Assembly: GCA_964487745.1 (NCBI GenBank)
Contig: CAZASG010000019.1
Span: 1 to 64,000 of the forward strand
Direction of reading: 5' to 3'
Source: Desulfolinea sp964487745
GTDB lineage: Bacteria; Chloroflexota; Anaerolineae; Anaerolineales; Villigracilaceae
Length of the DNA stretch: 64,000 nucleotides
Every line of letters starts with the position of its first letter. The first letter of the stretch is position 1. The notes beneath the pieces were generated by a model, which had not been told where the DNA came from, ran no database searches, and saw only the letters and a program-made list of their open reading frames with translations. Below, in pieces: positions 35,803 through 43,812 of this stretch. The position numbers were made by a program, and so were the translations under genes.

Positions 35803-36711
35803 TTAGTCGTCTTCTCTTTTCCCTTTCACGACCATCACGGAGGAGGGAGCATAATGCAGCAACTTACGTGAAACGCTGCCTAGTATCCAGCTGCGTACAG
35901 GACCCAGCCCGCGCCCGCCGCTGACGATCAGATCGCTCTCTCGTTCTTTTGCGTATTGGATGATCTCCGTTGCCGCATCACCACGCAGGAAAACAAGTTG
36001 AGCATCAATGCCTTGCTCATTGAGGATTTGGTGGGCTTCTGTGAGTACTTTTTTACCGAAGATTTCTTCGGTCTCTGCGCGTTCCTGAATATTCTGCTGA
36101 ATTTCTTCCAGAGGTACAGTAAAGGAAACATCCAATCCGCTGGGCCAATACTGGACGATCTCCTGCTCGCTGGGAATGGGCGGGGCAACGTGCAGCACCT
36201 CAAATTGTGCGCTTGCAGGGAAGGGGAAGGTACTCATGCAGCGCAGCATTTCTTTGCTTTCTTCTGAACCATCCGCTGTAAGCAGGATGCGCCTTAGACC
36301 CATGTAGGGCGCGCGAACGACCATGACCGGTAACTCAGCGTGCTCGGTGACTTGTTGCACAACACCACCCAGCAGGATGCCGAGGGTTGCCCGGAGTCCT
36401 TTTGCGCCGATGATGATCATGCTCGCTTGGTGTTTTTCTGCGGTCTCAATGATCTTTTCTGCGGGATGCCCCAGTATCAGTTCACTTTCAACTTCTTTCC
36501 CCATATCGCTTAGGGTATCTGTAGTTAACTTGAGCGCTTTCTCCAATATCCATACATTGGCTGTATCGGAGGGTGTAAAGACTCGCAATGCCTTGATCTG
36601 GCTCTGTGGCGTGAGTGGAAGGTCTCCAAGCAACTGGACAGCTGCCTGCGAGTGTTTCGAGCCATCATCGGCAAGCAAGATATTCAGCGTGCAAAGGTTA
36701 GGTGTGATCAT
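35803..36711 (-). CDS. Tandem-domain universal stress protein
   Basis: 302 residues with two Usp domains. Domain 1 starts NILLADDGSKHSQAAV and has the ATP-binding run GAKGLRATLGILLGG with VMVVRA. Domain 2 starts RRILLTADGSEESKEM and has GGRGLGPVRSWILGS with VMVVKG. The second keeps the G-2x-G-9x-G(S/T) nucleotide signature; the first ends GG rather than GS. Such proteins bind ATP and respond to stress or growth arrest in the cytoplasm. Start: ATG 36711 after GGAAGGAGG; the longer frame is noncoding. It is a single gene, with a hairpin between it and lgt. Confidence 0.92.
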   Translation of the reverse strand: MITPNLCTLNILLADDGSKHSQAAVQLLGDLPLTPQSQIKALRVFTPSDTANVWILEKALKLTTDTLSDMGKEVESELILGHPAEKIIETAEKHQASMIIIGAKGLRATLGILLGGVVQQVTEHAELPVMVVRAPYMGLRRILLTADGSEESKEMLRCMSTFPFPASAQFEVLHVAPPIPSEQEIVQYWPSGLDVSFTVPLEEIQQNIQERAETEEIFGKKVLTEAHQILNEQGIDAQLVFLRGDAATEIIQYAKERESDLIVSGGRGLGPVRSWILGSVSRKLLHYAPSSVMVVKGKREDD

Positions 36712-36732
36712 TTTGTCCTCCTTCCAATAAGC

Positions 36733-36771
36733 AAAAATGCCAGGAACTGCAAGACAGCACTTGGCATTTTT
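36733..36771 (-). terminator. Rho-independent terminator after the Lgt gene
   Basis: AAAAATGCCA (36733-36742) pairs with TGGCATTTTT (36762-36771). Read on the minus strand it lies downstream of the Lgt-family gene and ends in a T-run. Confidence 0.7.
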
Positions 36772-36859
36772 ATTAGCGTTGGACGGCGGCGGTGAAGCCA
36801 AGCCTCCCCTAGTTTCTTTATATTTTTATTCTAGCATGCTGAAAGAGGAAAAACAAATT

Positions 36860-37597
36860 TTATTCCTTTAGGGGTTGCGTTTTGATCTTGTCCAACCCCC
36901 ATAGCGCGAGGGCGAGAACGATCAAGGCGATCAACTGCGCAGAGCGGATGCCGCCAAAGATGAGCGTGCTGTCGCCGCGGAAGGCTTCGAGGAAGAGCCT
37001 GTATCCTGCCGTGATGGCGACGAAGGTCATAAACCCGCTTCCCGCTAGGGACTGGGCAAGCCGCCTGGGAGGGTAGAGCAGGTTCAGGGTCACAAGCGCA
37101 GCGAAAACTTCGTAGATCTGCGATGGGTGTCGTTTTGTGCCCCACAAGTCCACTGCCCAAGGCAGGTCTGTTTCCATCCCAAAGCCGTTTCCTGATGCAA
37201 AGTTGGCAAGTCCGAATCCTATGGCGAGCATCCCCAAAAATGGGATGAGTGTATCGAGTGTGCTCCAGAGCGGGAGGACTTTCTTTTGCCGGTAAACCAA
37301 CGCGCCGATGGCAGCGGCTGCAAGGCCGCCCGTGATATCAAGCAGGCCAGGGTTAAGTGAGATGATGTTGAGCGGATTGCTGGCGAAGGCTTCGGGGAAG
37401 CGTGCCACGTAGGCGATGCGTGCACCAAGTACGCCTGCGACCAGTGCCGTCAGGATCATATTTGAAATGTGCTCGGAAGATAATTTGTGGTTTTTGGCGT
37501 TCTTTTCGGCGAAGGTGATGCCGATCCAGAGTGAGATGAGCAGGAAAAGCCCCGGCGCTTGGAGGGAAAGGGGGCCGATTTGAATGATTGGAAGCAT
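36860..37597 (-). CDS. Divergent Lgt-family protein (prolipoprotein diacylglyceryl transferase fold)
   Basis: 245 residues with seven predicted membrane helices and several Lgt landmarks: GVLGARIAYVARFPEAF, LANFASGNGFGMET, KRHPSQIYEVFAAL and LEAFRGDSTLIFGGIRSAQ. The family moves diacylglycerol onto the lipobox cysteine. Two residues needed in E. coli Lgt appear changed: the His of HGG is Thr (DITGGL), and the Arg of GRLGNF is Gly (FGLANF). The arginine near the C-terminus is kept. Either this clade uses a variant site or this paralog has another role. A palindromic repeat separates it from tlpA. Confidence 0.78.
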   Translation of the reverse strand: MLPIIQIGPLSLQAPGLFLLISLWIGITFAEKNAKNHKLSSEHISNMILTALVAGVLGARIAYVARFPEAFASNPLNIISLNPGLLDITGGLAAAAIGALVYRQKKVLPLWSTLDTLIPFLGMLAIGFGLANFASGNGFGMETDLPWAVDLWGTKRHPSQIYEVFAALVTLNLLYPPRRLAQSLAGSGFMTFVAITAGYRLFLEAFRGDSTLIFGGIRSAQLIALIVLALALWGLDKIKTQPLKE

Positions 37598-37611
37598 AAA
37601 TTCTCCTTACA

Positions 37612-37698
37612 GATGTCATTGCGAACGAGGTGAAGCAATCCCCTGCTGTAGAGGAGACTGCCACGCCAACGAGAAGCCTCGTCGGCTCGCAGTGACAT
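37612..37698. repeat. Palindromic ATTGCGA-type interspersed repeat
   Basis: ATGTCATTGCGAACGAGG at the left is mirrored by a reverse-complement copy at the right (CTCG...GCTCGCAGTGACAT), making an imperfect ~87-bp inverted repeat with GAAGCAATCCC inside. The core TGTCATTGCGA...GAAGCAATC is a familiar dispersed palindrome in many environmental bacterial genomes. It fills the spacer between tlpA and the Lgt gene and reaches the tlpA stop codon. Confidence 0.75.
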
Positions 37699-38244
37699 TT
37701 ATTGGCCTAGCAACTCTTCGATCCGTGCGCGGATCAATGCCTCGGCGATCGGGCCACCGATCACCACTTCGCTGATGATGCCGTCCGGGTTAATGAAAAA
37801 GGATGTGGGCATCGAGCGCACCTGATAGCTGCGGCTCGCGCTCCCGTCGGCATCCAATGCAATGGGGAAGGTCAGTCCGTACTCGTCCTGAAACTCTTCG
37901 ATGGCAGACAGGCTATCCTGTTGGATGGCATTCACCGCCACGATCACAAAGCCCTGGTCTTCATAATCTGTGTAGGCTTGTTGAAAAGCGGGCATCTCTG
38001 CACGACAGGGCGGGCACCAGGTTGCCCAGAAATTGAGTAGAATGGCTCTGCCGCGTAGATCTGAAAGGGTGATCGTATCGCCATCGAGTGTCTCGAGGGT
38101 AAAGTCGGGAGCGAGAAAACCGGCTTGCGGGGCGGGGATCAAGCCGGCCGTTGTGCTACCGCTCTTATCTGCGCTAAGCAATGTCCAGACCAGTCCCAAA
38201 GCCAAAATGCCAATAAAAATAAATCGTCTTCGCGTGGGTTGCAT
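37699..38244 (-). CDS. TlpA-family thiol:disulfide oxidoreductase
   Basis: 181 residues. An N-terminal signal-anchor helix (about 9-25, RRFIFIGILALGLVWTLL) is followed by a thioredoxin-fold domain starting APDFTLETLDG, with the active site NFWATWCPPCRAEMP (CPPC) and the cis-proline segment VRSMPTSFFINPDG. It should reduce disulfides outside the cytoplasm, for example in cytochrome c maturation or protein repair. The ATG at 38244, with GGAG just upstream, is preferred over the longer frame, which would add a non-signal extension. Divergent from the DUF429 gene. Confidence 0.9.
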   Translation of the reverse strand: MQPTRRRFIFIGILALGLVWTLLSADKSGSTTAGLIPAPQAGFLAPDFTLETLDGDTITLSDLRGRAILLNFWATWCPPCRAEMPAFQQAYTDYEDQGFVIVAVNAIQQDSLSAIEEFQDEYGLTFPIALDADGSASRSYQVRSMPTSFFINPDGIISEVVIGGPIAEALIRARIEELLGQ

Positions 38245-38305
38245 ATCTCTCCGTTTTCGTCTAAACTGATACTGTATTGTCGTCTTCAAAGGGCTATATC
38301 TTACT

Positions 38306-39070
38306 ATGTTTTTTACCAAAACCGCATATATTGGGATCGATCTGACAGGCAAAAAAGCCTTTACCTACGCAGCGCTGGATGAAGATCTGGGGCTTCTGGC
38401 GCTGGCGGATGGCGAACTTGAAGATATACTTGCCTTTATCGGGGGACAAGCCTCGGCATTCGTGGCGGTAAACGCGCCAGCGAAACCGAATCGGGGACGC
38501 GTGCGCGCGTTACTCGAAGCGGAAAGTTTAACGAAAAGCAAATCTGCCCCACGTGGCGCCGATATGCGTTTGGCGGAATACGAACTTCGTCAGCGCGGAA
38601 TTAAAGTGGCGGCTACTCCTTCCCATCCCAAACATTGCCCTTCATGGATGCGCTCAGGATTCACGCTTTACGAAAAGCTGACAAGTCTCGGCTTTGTCGC
38701 TTATCCCGTTGATGATGCTAATTATCAGGTCTTGGAAACACATCCGCAGGCGGCTTTCATCGCCATGACGGAAGGGAATTTGCTGTCTGCATCTGCTCTT
38801 GAAGGGCGTTTGCAACGCCAAACCATTCTCTATGGTGAAGGCTTGAATATTCGCGATGGAATGGGTTTCTTTGAAGAGATCACGCGCCATAAACTCAAAC
38901 AGGGCATCTTGCCTTTCGAACATCTCTATGCCTCCAATCATCTGGATGCGCTTCTTGCTGCCTATACCGCCTGGTTGGCGGCGACTGAACCCACGTCCAC
39001 GAGTGCTCTTGGAGATGTTGACGAGGGGCAAATTTACCTTCCTGTCCCAGAGTTGAAATCGAAATACTAA
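38306..39070 (+). CDS. DUF429 family protein (predicted RNase H-like nuclease)
   Basis: 254 residues. The N-terminal AYIGIDLTGKKAFTYAAL matches the RNase H-like first strand with its acidic residue. VAVNAPAK, RLAEYELRQRGI, LETHPQAAF and the C-terminal helix HLDALLAAYTAWLA are the usual DUF429 landmarks. Members are predicted metal-dependent nucleases without an established substrate. TATATC lies five bases before the ATG with no Shine-Dalgarno visible, so a leaderless message is possible. Confidence 0.75.
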   Translation: MFFTKTAYIGIDLTGKKAFTYAALDEDLGLLALADGELEDILAFIGGQASAFVAVNAPAKPNRGRVRALLEAESLTKSKSAPRGADMRLAEYELRQRGIKVAATPSHPKHCPSWMRSGFTLYEKLTSLGFVAYPVDDANYQVLETHPQAAFIAMTEGNLLSASALEGRLQRQTILYGEGLNIRDGMGFFEEITRHKLKQGILPFEHLYASNHLDALLAAYTAWLAATEPTSTSALGDVDEGQIYLPVPELKSKY

Positions 39071-39123
39071 CCCCCTCTGCCCTTTGGGCATCTCCCCCAA
39101 ATTCCAAAAGGAATTTAGGGGAG
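39071..39123. repeat. Small palindromic intergenic repeat
   Basis: Starting right after the DUF429 stop, a CCCCCTCTGCCC head is followed by GCCCTTTGGGC and by CCCCAAATTCC, which pairs with GGAATTTAGGGG. Such compact double hairpins are typical of dispersed REP-like sequences. It may double as the DUF429 transcript end. Confidence 0.5.
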
Positions 39124-39144
39124 AAAGAAATAAAGGAATATACA

Positions 39145-39636
39145 ATGCTGAATATAGGTGATAAAGCCCCTGATTTTTCGCTCCCCGACGAGAACGGGAA
39201 AGTGGTCTCGCTTAATGATTATGCCGGTAAGTGGTTAGTGGTCTACTTTTATCCGAAGGACGATACCCCGGGGTGTACGAAAGAAGCCTGTGATTTTACC
39301 GACAATAAAAACGAATTTTCTGGCTTGAATGCAGAAGTTGTCGGTATCAGCCGCGATGGTGCGGAGAAACATCAGAAGTTCATTGCCAAATATGACTTGA
39401 ACCTGACCCTGCTCAGCGACCCCGATCACGTTGTCCACGAAGCCTATGGTGCTTGGGGAACGAAGATCAACTATGGGAAGGAGATCGTTGGTGTGATCCG
39501 CTCAACCTTTATTGTTTCTCCCGACGGGAAGATTGCCGCGCTCTGGCGCAAGGTCGCTGTGCGCGTGAAGCGCAAGAGTGGCGTTGTAAAGCACGCCGAC
39601 AAAGTAAAAGAGAAATTAGCTGAATTACAAGCGTAA
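39145..39636 (+). CDS. bcp: Thioredoxin-dependent peroxiredoxin (Bcp/PrxQ)
   Basis: A 163-residue peroxiredoxin that reduces hydrogen and organic peroxides with thioredoxin. The motif YPKDDTPGCTKEACDF (about 37-52) has the peroxidatic cysteine and, five residues on, the resolving cysteine of the PrxQ/Bcp class. RSTFIVSPDGKI is the C-terminal landmark. A cytoplasmic single-gene unit with AAAGGA before ATG and a hairpin terminator after the stop. Confidence 0.95.
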   Translation: MLNIGDKAPDFSLPDENGKVVSLNDYAGKWLVVYFYPKDDTPGCTKEACDFTDNKNEFSGLNAEVVGISRDGAEKHQKFIAKYDLNLTLLSDPDHVVHEAYGAWGTKINYGKEIVGVIRSTFIVSPDGKIAALWRKVAVRVKRKSGVVKHADKVKEKLAELQA

Positions 39637-39646
39637 ATAAATAGAG

Positions 39647-39676
39647 AGCCCATTCCTTTAGCGGAGTGGGCTTTTT
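39647..39676 (+). terminator. Rho-independent terminator after bcp
   Basis: AGCCCATTCC (39647-39656) pairs with GGAGTGGGCT (39663-39672, one G-T pair) and is followed by TTTTTCTTT. Confidence 0.85.
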
Positions 39677-39769
39677 CTTTATGGGGAAGAGAACCGAGAA
39701 CCCGATTTTTCTTTCCCTGACGACTAAATATTTAAAGCGTATTCTTTATTTTTGTCCTGGGAGGGACGC

Positions 39770-41257
39770 ATGAAGATCACAAAAAAACTGTTCGTTTCTC
39801 TACTCCTTTTTGTTTTTCTCCTTTCGGCTTGTGGCGGGGAAGATGTGCCGCAGCAAAGCGATGCAGAGGCACTGGCGACGATGGTCGCGGCGACGGTCGC
39901 TGCCGCCCCGGCTGATGCACAGTCCGCCGAAGCACCGCCCGAAGAGGCGCCTGCTGAAGCCCCTGTCGAGATCCTGGAAGGGGCTATGCAACCCCTAAAC
40001 GAGTGTGATGATTTTGCTTATATGATGGGGCGCGCACTGGAGCTGACCGTTACTAGCGAGATCGTCCCGGTGACGATGAGCTGGAGCGGGGAAGTTGGCG
40101 GTGCCTGTCAGATGACGGCGCTCGGAAATGGCAATGATTTTGCAGACCTATGGGAGCCCGGTGATGCGCTTGAGCACATGATGTTGACCCAGCATTGGTC
40201 TGGGGGCGATATGCTCATGCCTTGTCTGGGGCATGGCGGCGGAGGCCCGGCTGCTGAGCAATTATGTTTTGTAGATGGTGCAAAAATTTGCGAAGCGATG
40301 ATCACTGTGAGACCTGAGAATATGGATCTGTGCGAGGGGATCGAGGGTCCTATCGGGAATTGTCTGGCGGCGCTCTCTCCGGAGCAACAGCTTTTCACGA
40401 TCACGCTAACGTGCGCAGAAGGTCAGGTGGCGGTACCCCTTCCTAAAACGGAACCAGAGCGAATTGAGTTCGATGCGGGTGCCACATCCACCATGATCCC
40501 GGCGACGCTTTATCCGCAATCCATCCATCCTTATGTGTTGACGGCGATGGAGAATCAGCAGATGACGGTGACCATTCACAAGAACGAGTATGCCGTGGCG
40601 GTGCTGAGCATCTGGGGCGCGGACGGGACGGTCTTAATCTCCGATCATGCCGGTGCCGATACGTGGACGGGGGTCTTGCCCGCTACGCAGGATTATTATA
40701 TTGATGTGATCTCGCAGGATGCCGGGATTTTTGATTATCATCTTGAAGTTTCTGTGCCGCCTTTGGCGCAGCCGACGACGTCGGAGGTCTTCCCGCAGGT
40801 GGAGCCTTTTGAGTTTGGGTATATGCAGGCGATCGTTGGCTGGGGTGTACCACCCATGCTACCGCCCGCTTTTCCCGCGGAGGCTGGGCTTCCGCCTGTC
40901 TTGCCTTCGGCGATAACGACCGAGTTGGGTATCTATGTCTTCATTCTGGAATATGGCGCAGATTGCCAAGGGGCGGGCGCCTGCCATTATGGAGTCATCG
41001 GCGGGATGGAAAACTCAACCGGTGTGATTCAGCATTTCAATACTTACTACCCCTTTGAAGCGGAACGTGCCGAGCAGGTTGAGTTGGCGTATGGGATCAC
41101 GGGTTACTTTATCGAATCACAATGCGGTGCGAATTGCAGCGATGCGACCATCTGGTGGCTATATGATGGCTATCAGTATATGCTGGGCTTGAAGGCTGGT
41201 CCGCGTGATACGCTGATCGGCTTGGCAAATGGCGCGATCACGAATTCTGTGCCCTAA
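39770..41257 (+). CDS. Large secreted lipoprotein of unknown function
   Basis: 495 residues. A signal peptide ends in the lipobox LLSACG (cysteine near residue 22). An Ala/Pro/Glu-rich linker (about 40-70) follows. A cysteine-containing middle domain is next, then a beta-rich segment resembling a pre-peptidase C-terminal (PPC) domain with VLSIWGADGTVL and ATQDYYIDVIS. A C-terminal domain has four cysteines (GADCQGAGAC, QCGANC) and WWLYDGYQYML. It should be anchored outside the membrane. Start: ATG 39770 after GGGAGGGA. Function cannot be assigned. Confidence 0.75.
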   Translation: MKITKKLFVSLLLFVFLLSACGGEDVPQQSDAEALATMVAATVAAAPADAQSAEAPPEEAPAEAPVEILEGAMQPLNECDDFAYMMGRALELTVTSEIVPVTMSWSGEVGGACQMTALGNGNDFADLWEPGDALEHMMLTQHWSGGDMLMPCLGHGGGGPAAEQLCFVDGAKICEAMITVRPENMDLCEGIEGPIGNCLAALSPEQQLFTITLTCAEGQVAVPLPKTEPERIEFDAGATSTMIPATLYPQSIHPYVLTAMENQQMTVTIHKNEYAVAVLSIWGADGTVLISDHAGADTWTGVLPATQDYYIDVISQDAGIFDYHLEVSVPPLAQPTTSEVFPQVEPFEFGYMQAIVGWGVPPMLPPAFPAEAGLPPVLPSAITTELGIYVFILEYGADCQGAGACHYGVIGGMENSTGVIQHFNTYYPFEAERAEQVELAYGITGYFIESQCGANCSDATIWWLYDGYQYMLGLKAGPRDTLIGLANGAITNSVP

Positions 41258-41275
41258 GACTAAGACTCTTTTATG

Positions 41276-41320
41276 CTCAAATGAAAAGGTCTGGAAATTT
41301 CCCAGACCTTTTCATTTGAG
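41276..41320. terminator. Perfect 19-bp stem terminator
   Basis: The 19-base arm at 41276-41294 (starting CTCAAATGAAAAGG) is matched base for base by 41302-41320 around a seven-base loop. It ends the lipoprotein transcript and also marks the left boundary of the integron-like segment. Confidence 0.85.
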
Positions 41321-41334
41321 AAAAGTTTGGTGCT

Positions 41335-41451
41335 GCCTAACGTTGGCTTTAGGCGCCCGACGATTTACAAAACGCAACCCAATTTTACCTGAAAAAACTT
41401 AAGCAAAAAAGCGCGCCGCATACCAGAGCCGAAGGCGAGTCAGGTTAACGC
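41335..41451 (-). other. attC-like recombination site (integron cassette end)
   Basis: On the minus strand, 71 bases after the CPBP stop, the segment begins GCGTTAAC. This fits R'' (RYYYAAC) if one extra G is bulged. It ends in GTTAGGC (41341-41335), a perfect match to the R' consensus GTTRRRY. Inner arms include CGCC and GGCG, which can pair, and an internal hairpin CGCCTTCGGC. At 117 bases it is within normal attC size, and the perfect R' lies distal to the gene as required. The 1-base bulge and asymmetric inner loop keep this a candidate. Confidence 0.45.
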
Positions 41452-41522
41452 GGGATTAGCCTGCAATTCATCTTTTCTTCCAAGACTTTCACAATAATTG
41501 TCCTCGATAAACCGTAAATGAT

Positions 41523-42278
41523 TCAGACGGTCCATATAATTATTGTAATGAGCAGAATGAGATTGATACCACCATGTGCGATAATACCGATCCATGTATT
41601 TTTTTGCCGCTGAACTACAAACGCTAGAGGAAGAGTTACAGCAAGGAGGGGAATTACATTCCATTTCCAAAAGCTGTGCCACAATGCCCAGATGAAACCA
41701 TGATAGACCCAAGCATATTTTCTAAAAACATCTTCCTCCATGGGGAGTAAATACCCCCGGAATACGAGTTCTTCTCCGAAAATATTGAAAAACCATCCGA
41801 TAAAATACACGCACGCTACCCACCATTGCCCCTTGAGGGGAATTCCAAAAAACTCACCTGGCACGATTGGTTTTGTCGGATGTAATCCTCCAGGAAAAAA
41901 GTCAGGAGGAGCCAAGAAGGGGACGTATTTGATAAGATAAACCCCAAGTGTTTGAGTCATGACACCATACCCAACAAGCGCAAAGAGACTGAGGCCCAGT
42001 GCCCAAAAGACATCTGGCTTCGTGAGCTTTTTTAGACGAAATCGCATTGAGAATGCGTACCATGTCCACGCGTGACCTTCTCGGTGATAGAGCCATAATG
42101 CCAAGCCGAAAAGAACAACAAACGGGAAATAAAAGCAAAGAAGATAGGCTTCACCAAAGCGCCACCCTAATGCGATGAAAAATGGGATCCCCCAATACAC
42201 TGAGAACGAAATAGCCAAGGATGAAAATAAAAAAATCGAGAGAGACTGTATCAGGGTTCGTGTTGTTTTAGTGAGCAT
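41523..42278 (-). CDS. CPBP-family intramembrane glutamic endopeptidase
   Basis: 251 residues with about seven membrane helices. CPBP (Abi/CAAX-protease-like) catalytic motifs are complete: FGEELVFRGYLLP (EExxxR), WALWHSFWKW (FxxxH-type helix) and IIAHGGIN. The family cleaves within membranes; bacterial members act in bacteriocin immunity, signalling or unknown roles. ATG 42278 is preferred to a TTG two codons upstream. The attC-like site lies at its 3' side, so it may be a captured cassette. Confidence 0.88.
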   Translation of the reverse strand: MLTKTTRTLIQSLSIFLFSSLAISFSVYWGIPFFIALGWRFGEAYLLCFYFPFVVLFGLALWLYHREGHAWTWYAFSMRFRLKKLTKPDVFWALGLSLFALVGYGVMTQTLGVYLIKYVPFLAPPDFFPGGLHPTKPIVPGEFFGIPLKGQWWVACVYFIGWFFNIFGEELVFRGYLLPMEEDVFRKYAWVYHGFIWALWHSFWKWNVIPLLAVTLPLAFVVQRQKNTWIGIIAHGGINLILLITIIIWTV

Positions 42279-42432
42279 ATGCAAACCTTATTAATGGGCA
42301 ATATAAGCATGGGAGCGACACTGCATGTTTTTCATATGCTCGGACCAATCTTCCGCGACAAGGAGAGCCCACATCTCACGAAAAGGGAGCGCCATTCCTT
42401 AAGCAGGGAGTCCTCTAATACATTTATTGTGG

Positions 42433-43470
42433 CTATTCATGCTCTTGTCCCAGGGAGCCAATCAAGCCGTCTGAGAATGGCTCGAAGGCTGTGTTGCACC
42501 CTCCCACGATATACAGGCTACCAGCTAGCGCGGCAACGCCCGCGAACTGGGTCGGCCGGGGTAAAGCCGCCGCTTTACTCCATTGGTCTTTATCAGGGTC
42601 ATAGACGAGAACTCCCGCAAGAGCATTCGCCTTATAGCTCTGTCCACCGACGATGTATATTTTACCGTCCATCACTGCGATACCGGGCTCTAGAATAGGA
42701 AGGGGTATACTAGCCTTAGCTTCCCAAACATCTGCTGCCGGATCGTAGGCCTCCACGGTTGCTACTATGGCCTCCTCCTCCGCGCCGCCTAACACATAGA
42801 CTTTTCCATTCATTGCCGCAATACCACAACCCTGCCTGGGGCTGGGCAGGCGGGACAGTTCACCCCATGTGTCCGATTCGGGATCATACACCTCATTATT
42901 GTCCGATACCCCCTGCCGACTCAGCCCTCCGATTACATAGAGCTTTCCGCCCAACACACCACAATTGATATGCTGACGTGGCGTCAGCATAGGAGCGAGC
43001 GTGGTCCAGACATCAGTATCGGGATCATACGATTCGTTTGTATCTTGGAAAGGATCTCCCCCTATGGCGTATACTTTGTCGGCAACTGAGCCCATAGCCA
43101 GGTTCGAGCGCGCCGTCGGCAGACTTGCCCTGACCTGCCAGGTGTCCGTGACCGGATCATATTCGTAGCTAGAGTTGGCATAGTTTCCGACCGCATCGTA
43201 TCCCCCAGTTGCGTAAATCTTGTCAGCGGTTGCTGCTGCCTTCAGATTGCGGCGAGGATTCGGCATAGAGGCTATGGCTGACCATGAGACATCCAGTATC
43301 GGCGTCGGCTCCTTGGTGGGTGAGCTTGTTGGAGTCGACGGTGTGTCTGTCGGCGGGACATCCGCCCGAAGCTTGGGACTGCACGCAGCCAGCAGACCCA
43401 CTACCGCTATTCGGAGAAAATCGCGCCTGGAGATTCTCCGTGAGTGCTCAAGACAATCGATGACTTTCAT
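42433..43470 (-). CDS. Secreted Kelch-repeat lipoprotein with Tat signal
   Basis: 345 residues. The N-terminus has a twin-arginine signal (ISRRDFLRIAVVGLLAAC) ending in a lipobox cysteine, then a Pro/Thr/Ser linker. Six Kelch repeats follow, each with the pattern 'lPxPR...g.iaalxgkiYviGG' (for example LPSPRQGCGIAAMNGKVYVL), which close into a six-bladed propeller. It should be exported folded and anchored outside. Ligand unknown; such propellers often bind glycans or proteins. Start: ATG 43470 after AGGAGGAG. It lies between the integrase remnant and the CPBP gene, on the strand expected for a cassette. Confidence 0.85.
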   Translation of the reverse strand: MKVIDCLEHSRRISRRDFLRIAVVGLLAACSPKLRADVPPTDTPSTPTSSPTKEPTPILDVSWSAIASMPNPRRNLKAAATADKIYATGGYDAVGNYANSSYEYDPVTDTWQVRASLPTARSNLAMGSVADKVYAIGGDPFQDTNESYDPDTDVWTTLAPMLTPRQHINCGVLGGKLYVIGGLSRQGVSDNNEVYDPESDTWGELSRLPSPRQGCGIAAMNGKVYVLGGAEEEAIVATVEAYDPAADVWEAKASIPLPILEPGIAVMDGKIYIVGGQSYKANALAGVLVYDPDKDQWSKAAALPRPTQFAGVAALAGSLYIVGGCNTAFEPFSDGLIGSLGQEHE

Positions 43471-43597
43471 CAATGCTCCTCCTCCTAGACATCCTCATAT
43501 AATCGTTCTCTGACAAGAATTCCATAGATAACAGGCCGGACCACATGTAACCATGGTGGTGAGCATCTAAAAATAGTTGGGCCTTGAGTCTGTGTAG

Positions 43598-43807
43598 TAT
43601 TCGGGGCCTGAAAGAATCAACTTCTCTAGACTATTTGAAGACTGGACAACTATTTTATCTATCATCTTGTCATCGCTTGAAGCGGGCTACGATATTCGTA
43701 CCATGCAAGAATTACTGGGACACAAAAGTTTTCAAACGACCATGATCTATACCCATGTTCTTAATAGCAGTGGTATTTATGTTCGCAGCCCGTTGGATGA
43801 TGAATAA
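43598..43807 (+). pseudogene. 3' remnant of an integron-type tyrosine recombinase (IntI-like)
   Basis: An open frame without a start ends at TAA 43805-43807. Its last ~45 residues read LEAGYDIRTMQELLGHKSF, then TTMIYTHVLNSSG, then YVRSPLDDE. The LLGH block and the catalytic tyrosine in IYTHV are those of tyrosine recombinases, and the tail VRSPLD is typical of integron integrases and close relatives. The HxxR box and all N-terminal parts are missing; sequence before LEAG no longer matches the family. It is inactive. It ends 5 bases before the stop of the convergent zinc-ribbon gene. Confidence 0.75.
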
Positions 43808-43812
43808 ACTGC

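Noticed and set aside
42285..42432. A second attC site between the Kelch and CPBP genes
   Set aside because: No GTTRRRY was found on the minus strand in this spacer, so only one attC-like site is claimed.
42279..42698. A 139-codon plus-strand frame near the Kelch gene
   Set aside because: Most of it is antisense to the Kelch repeats and the rest is a spacer with no ribosome site or recognisable domain.
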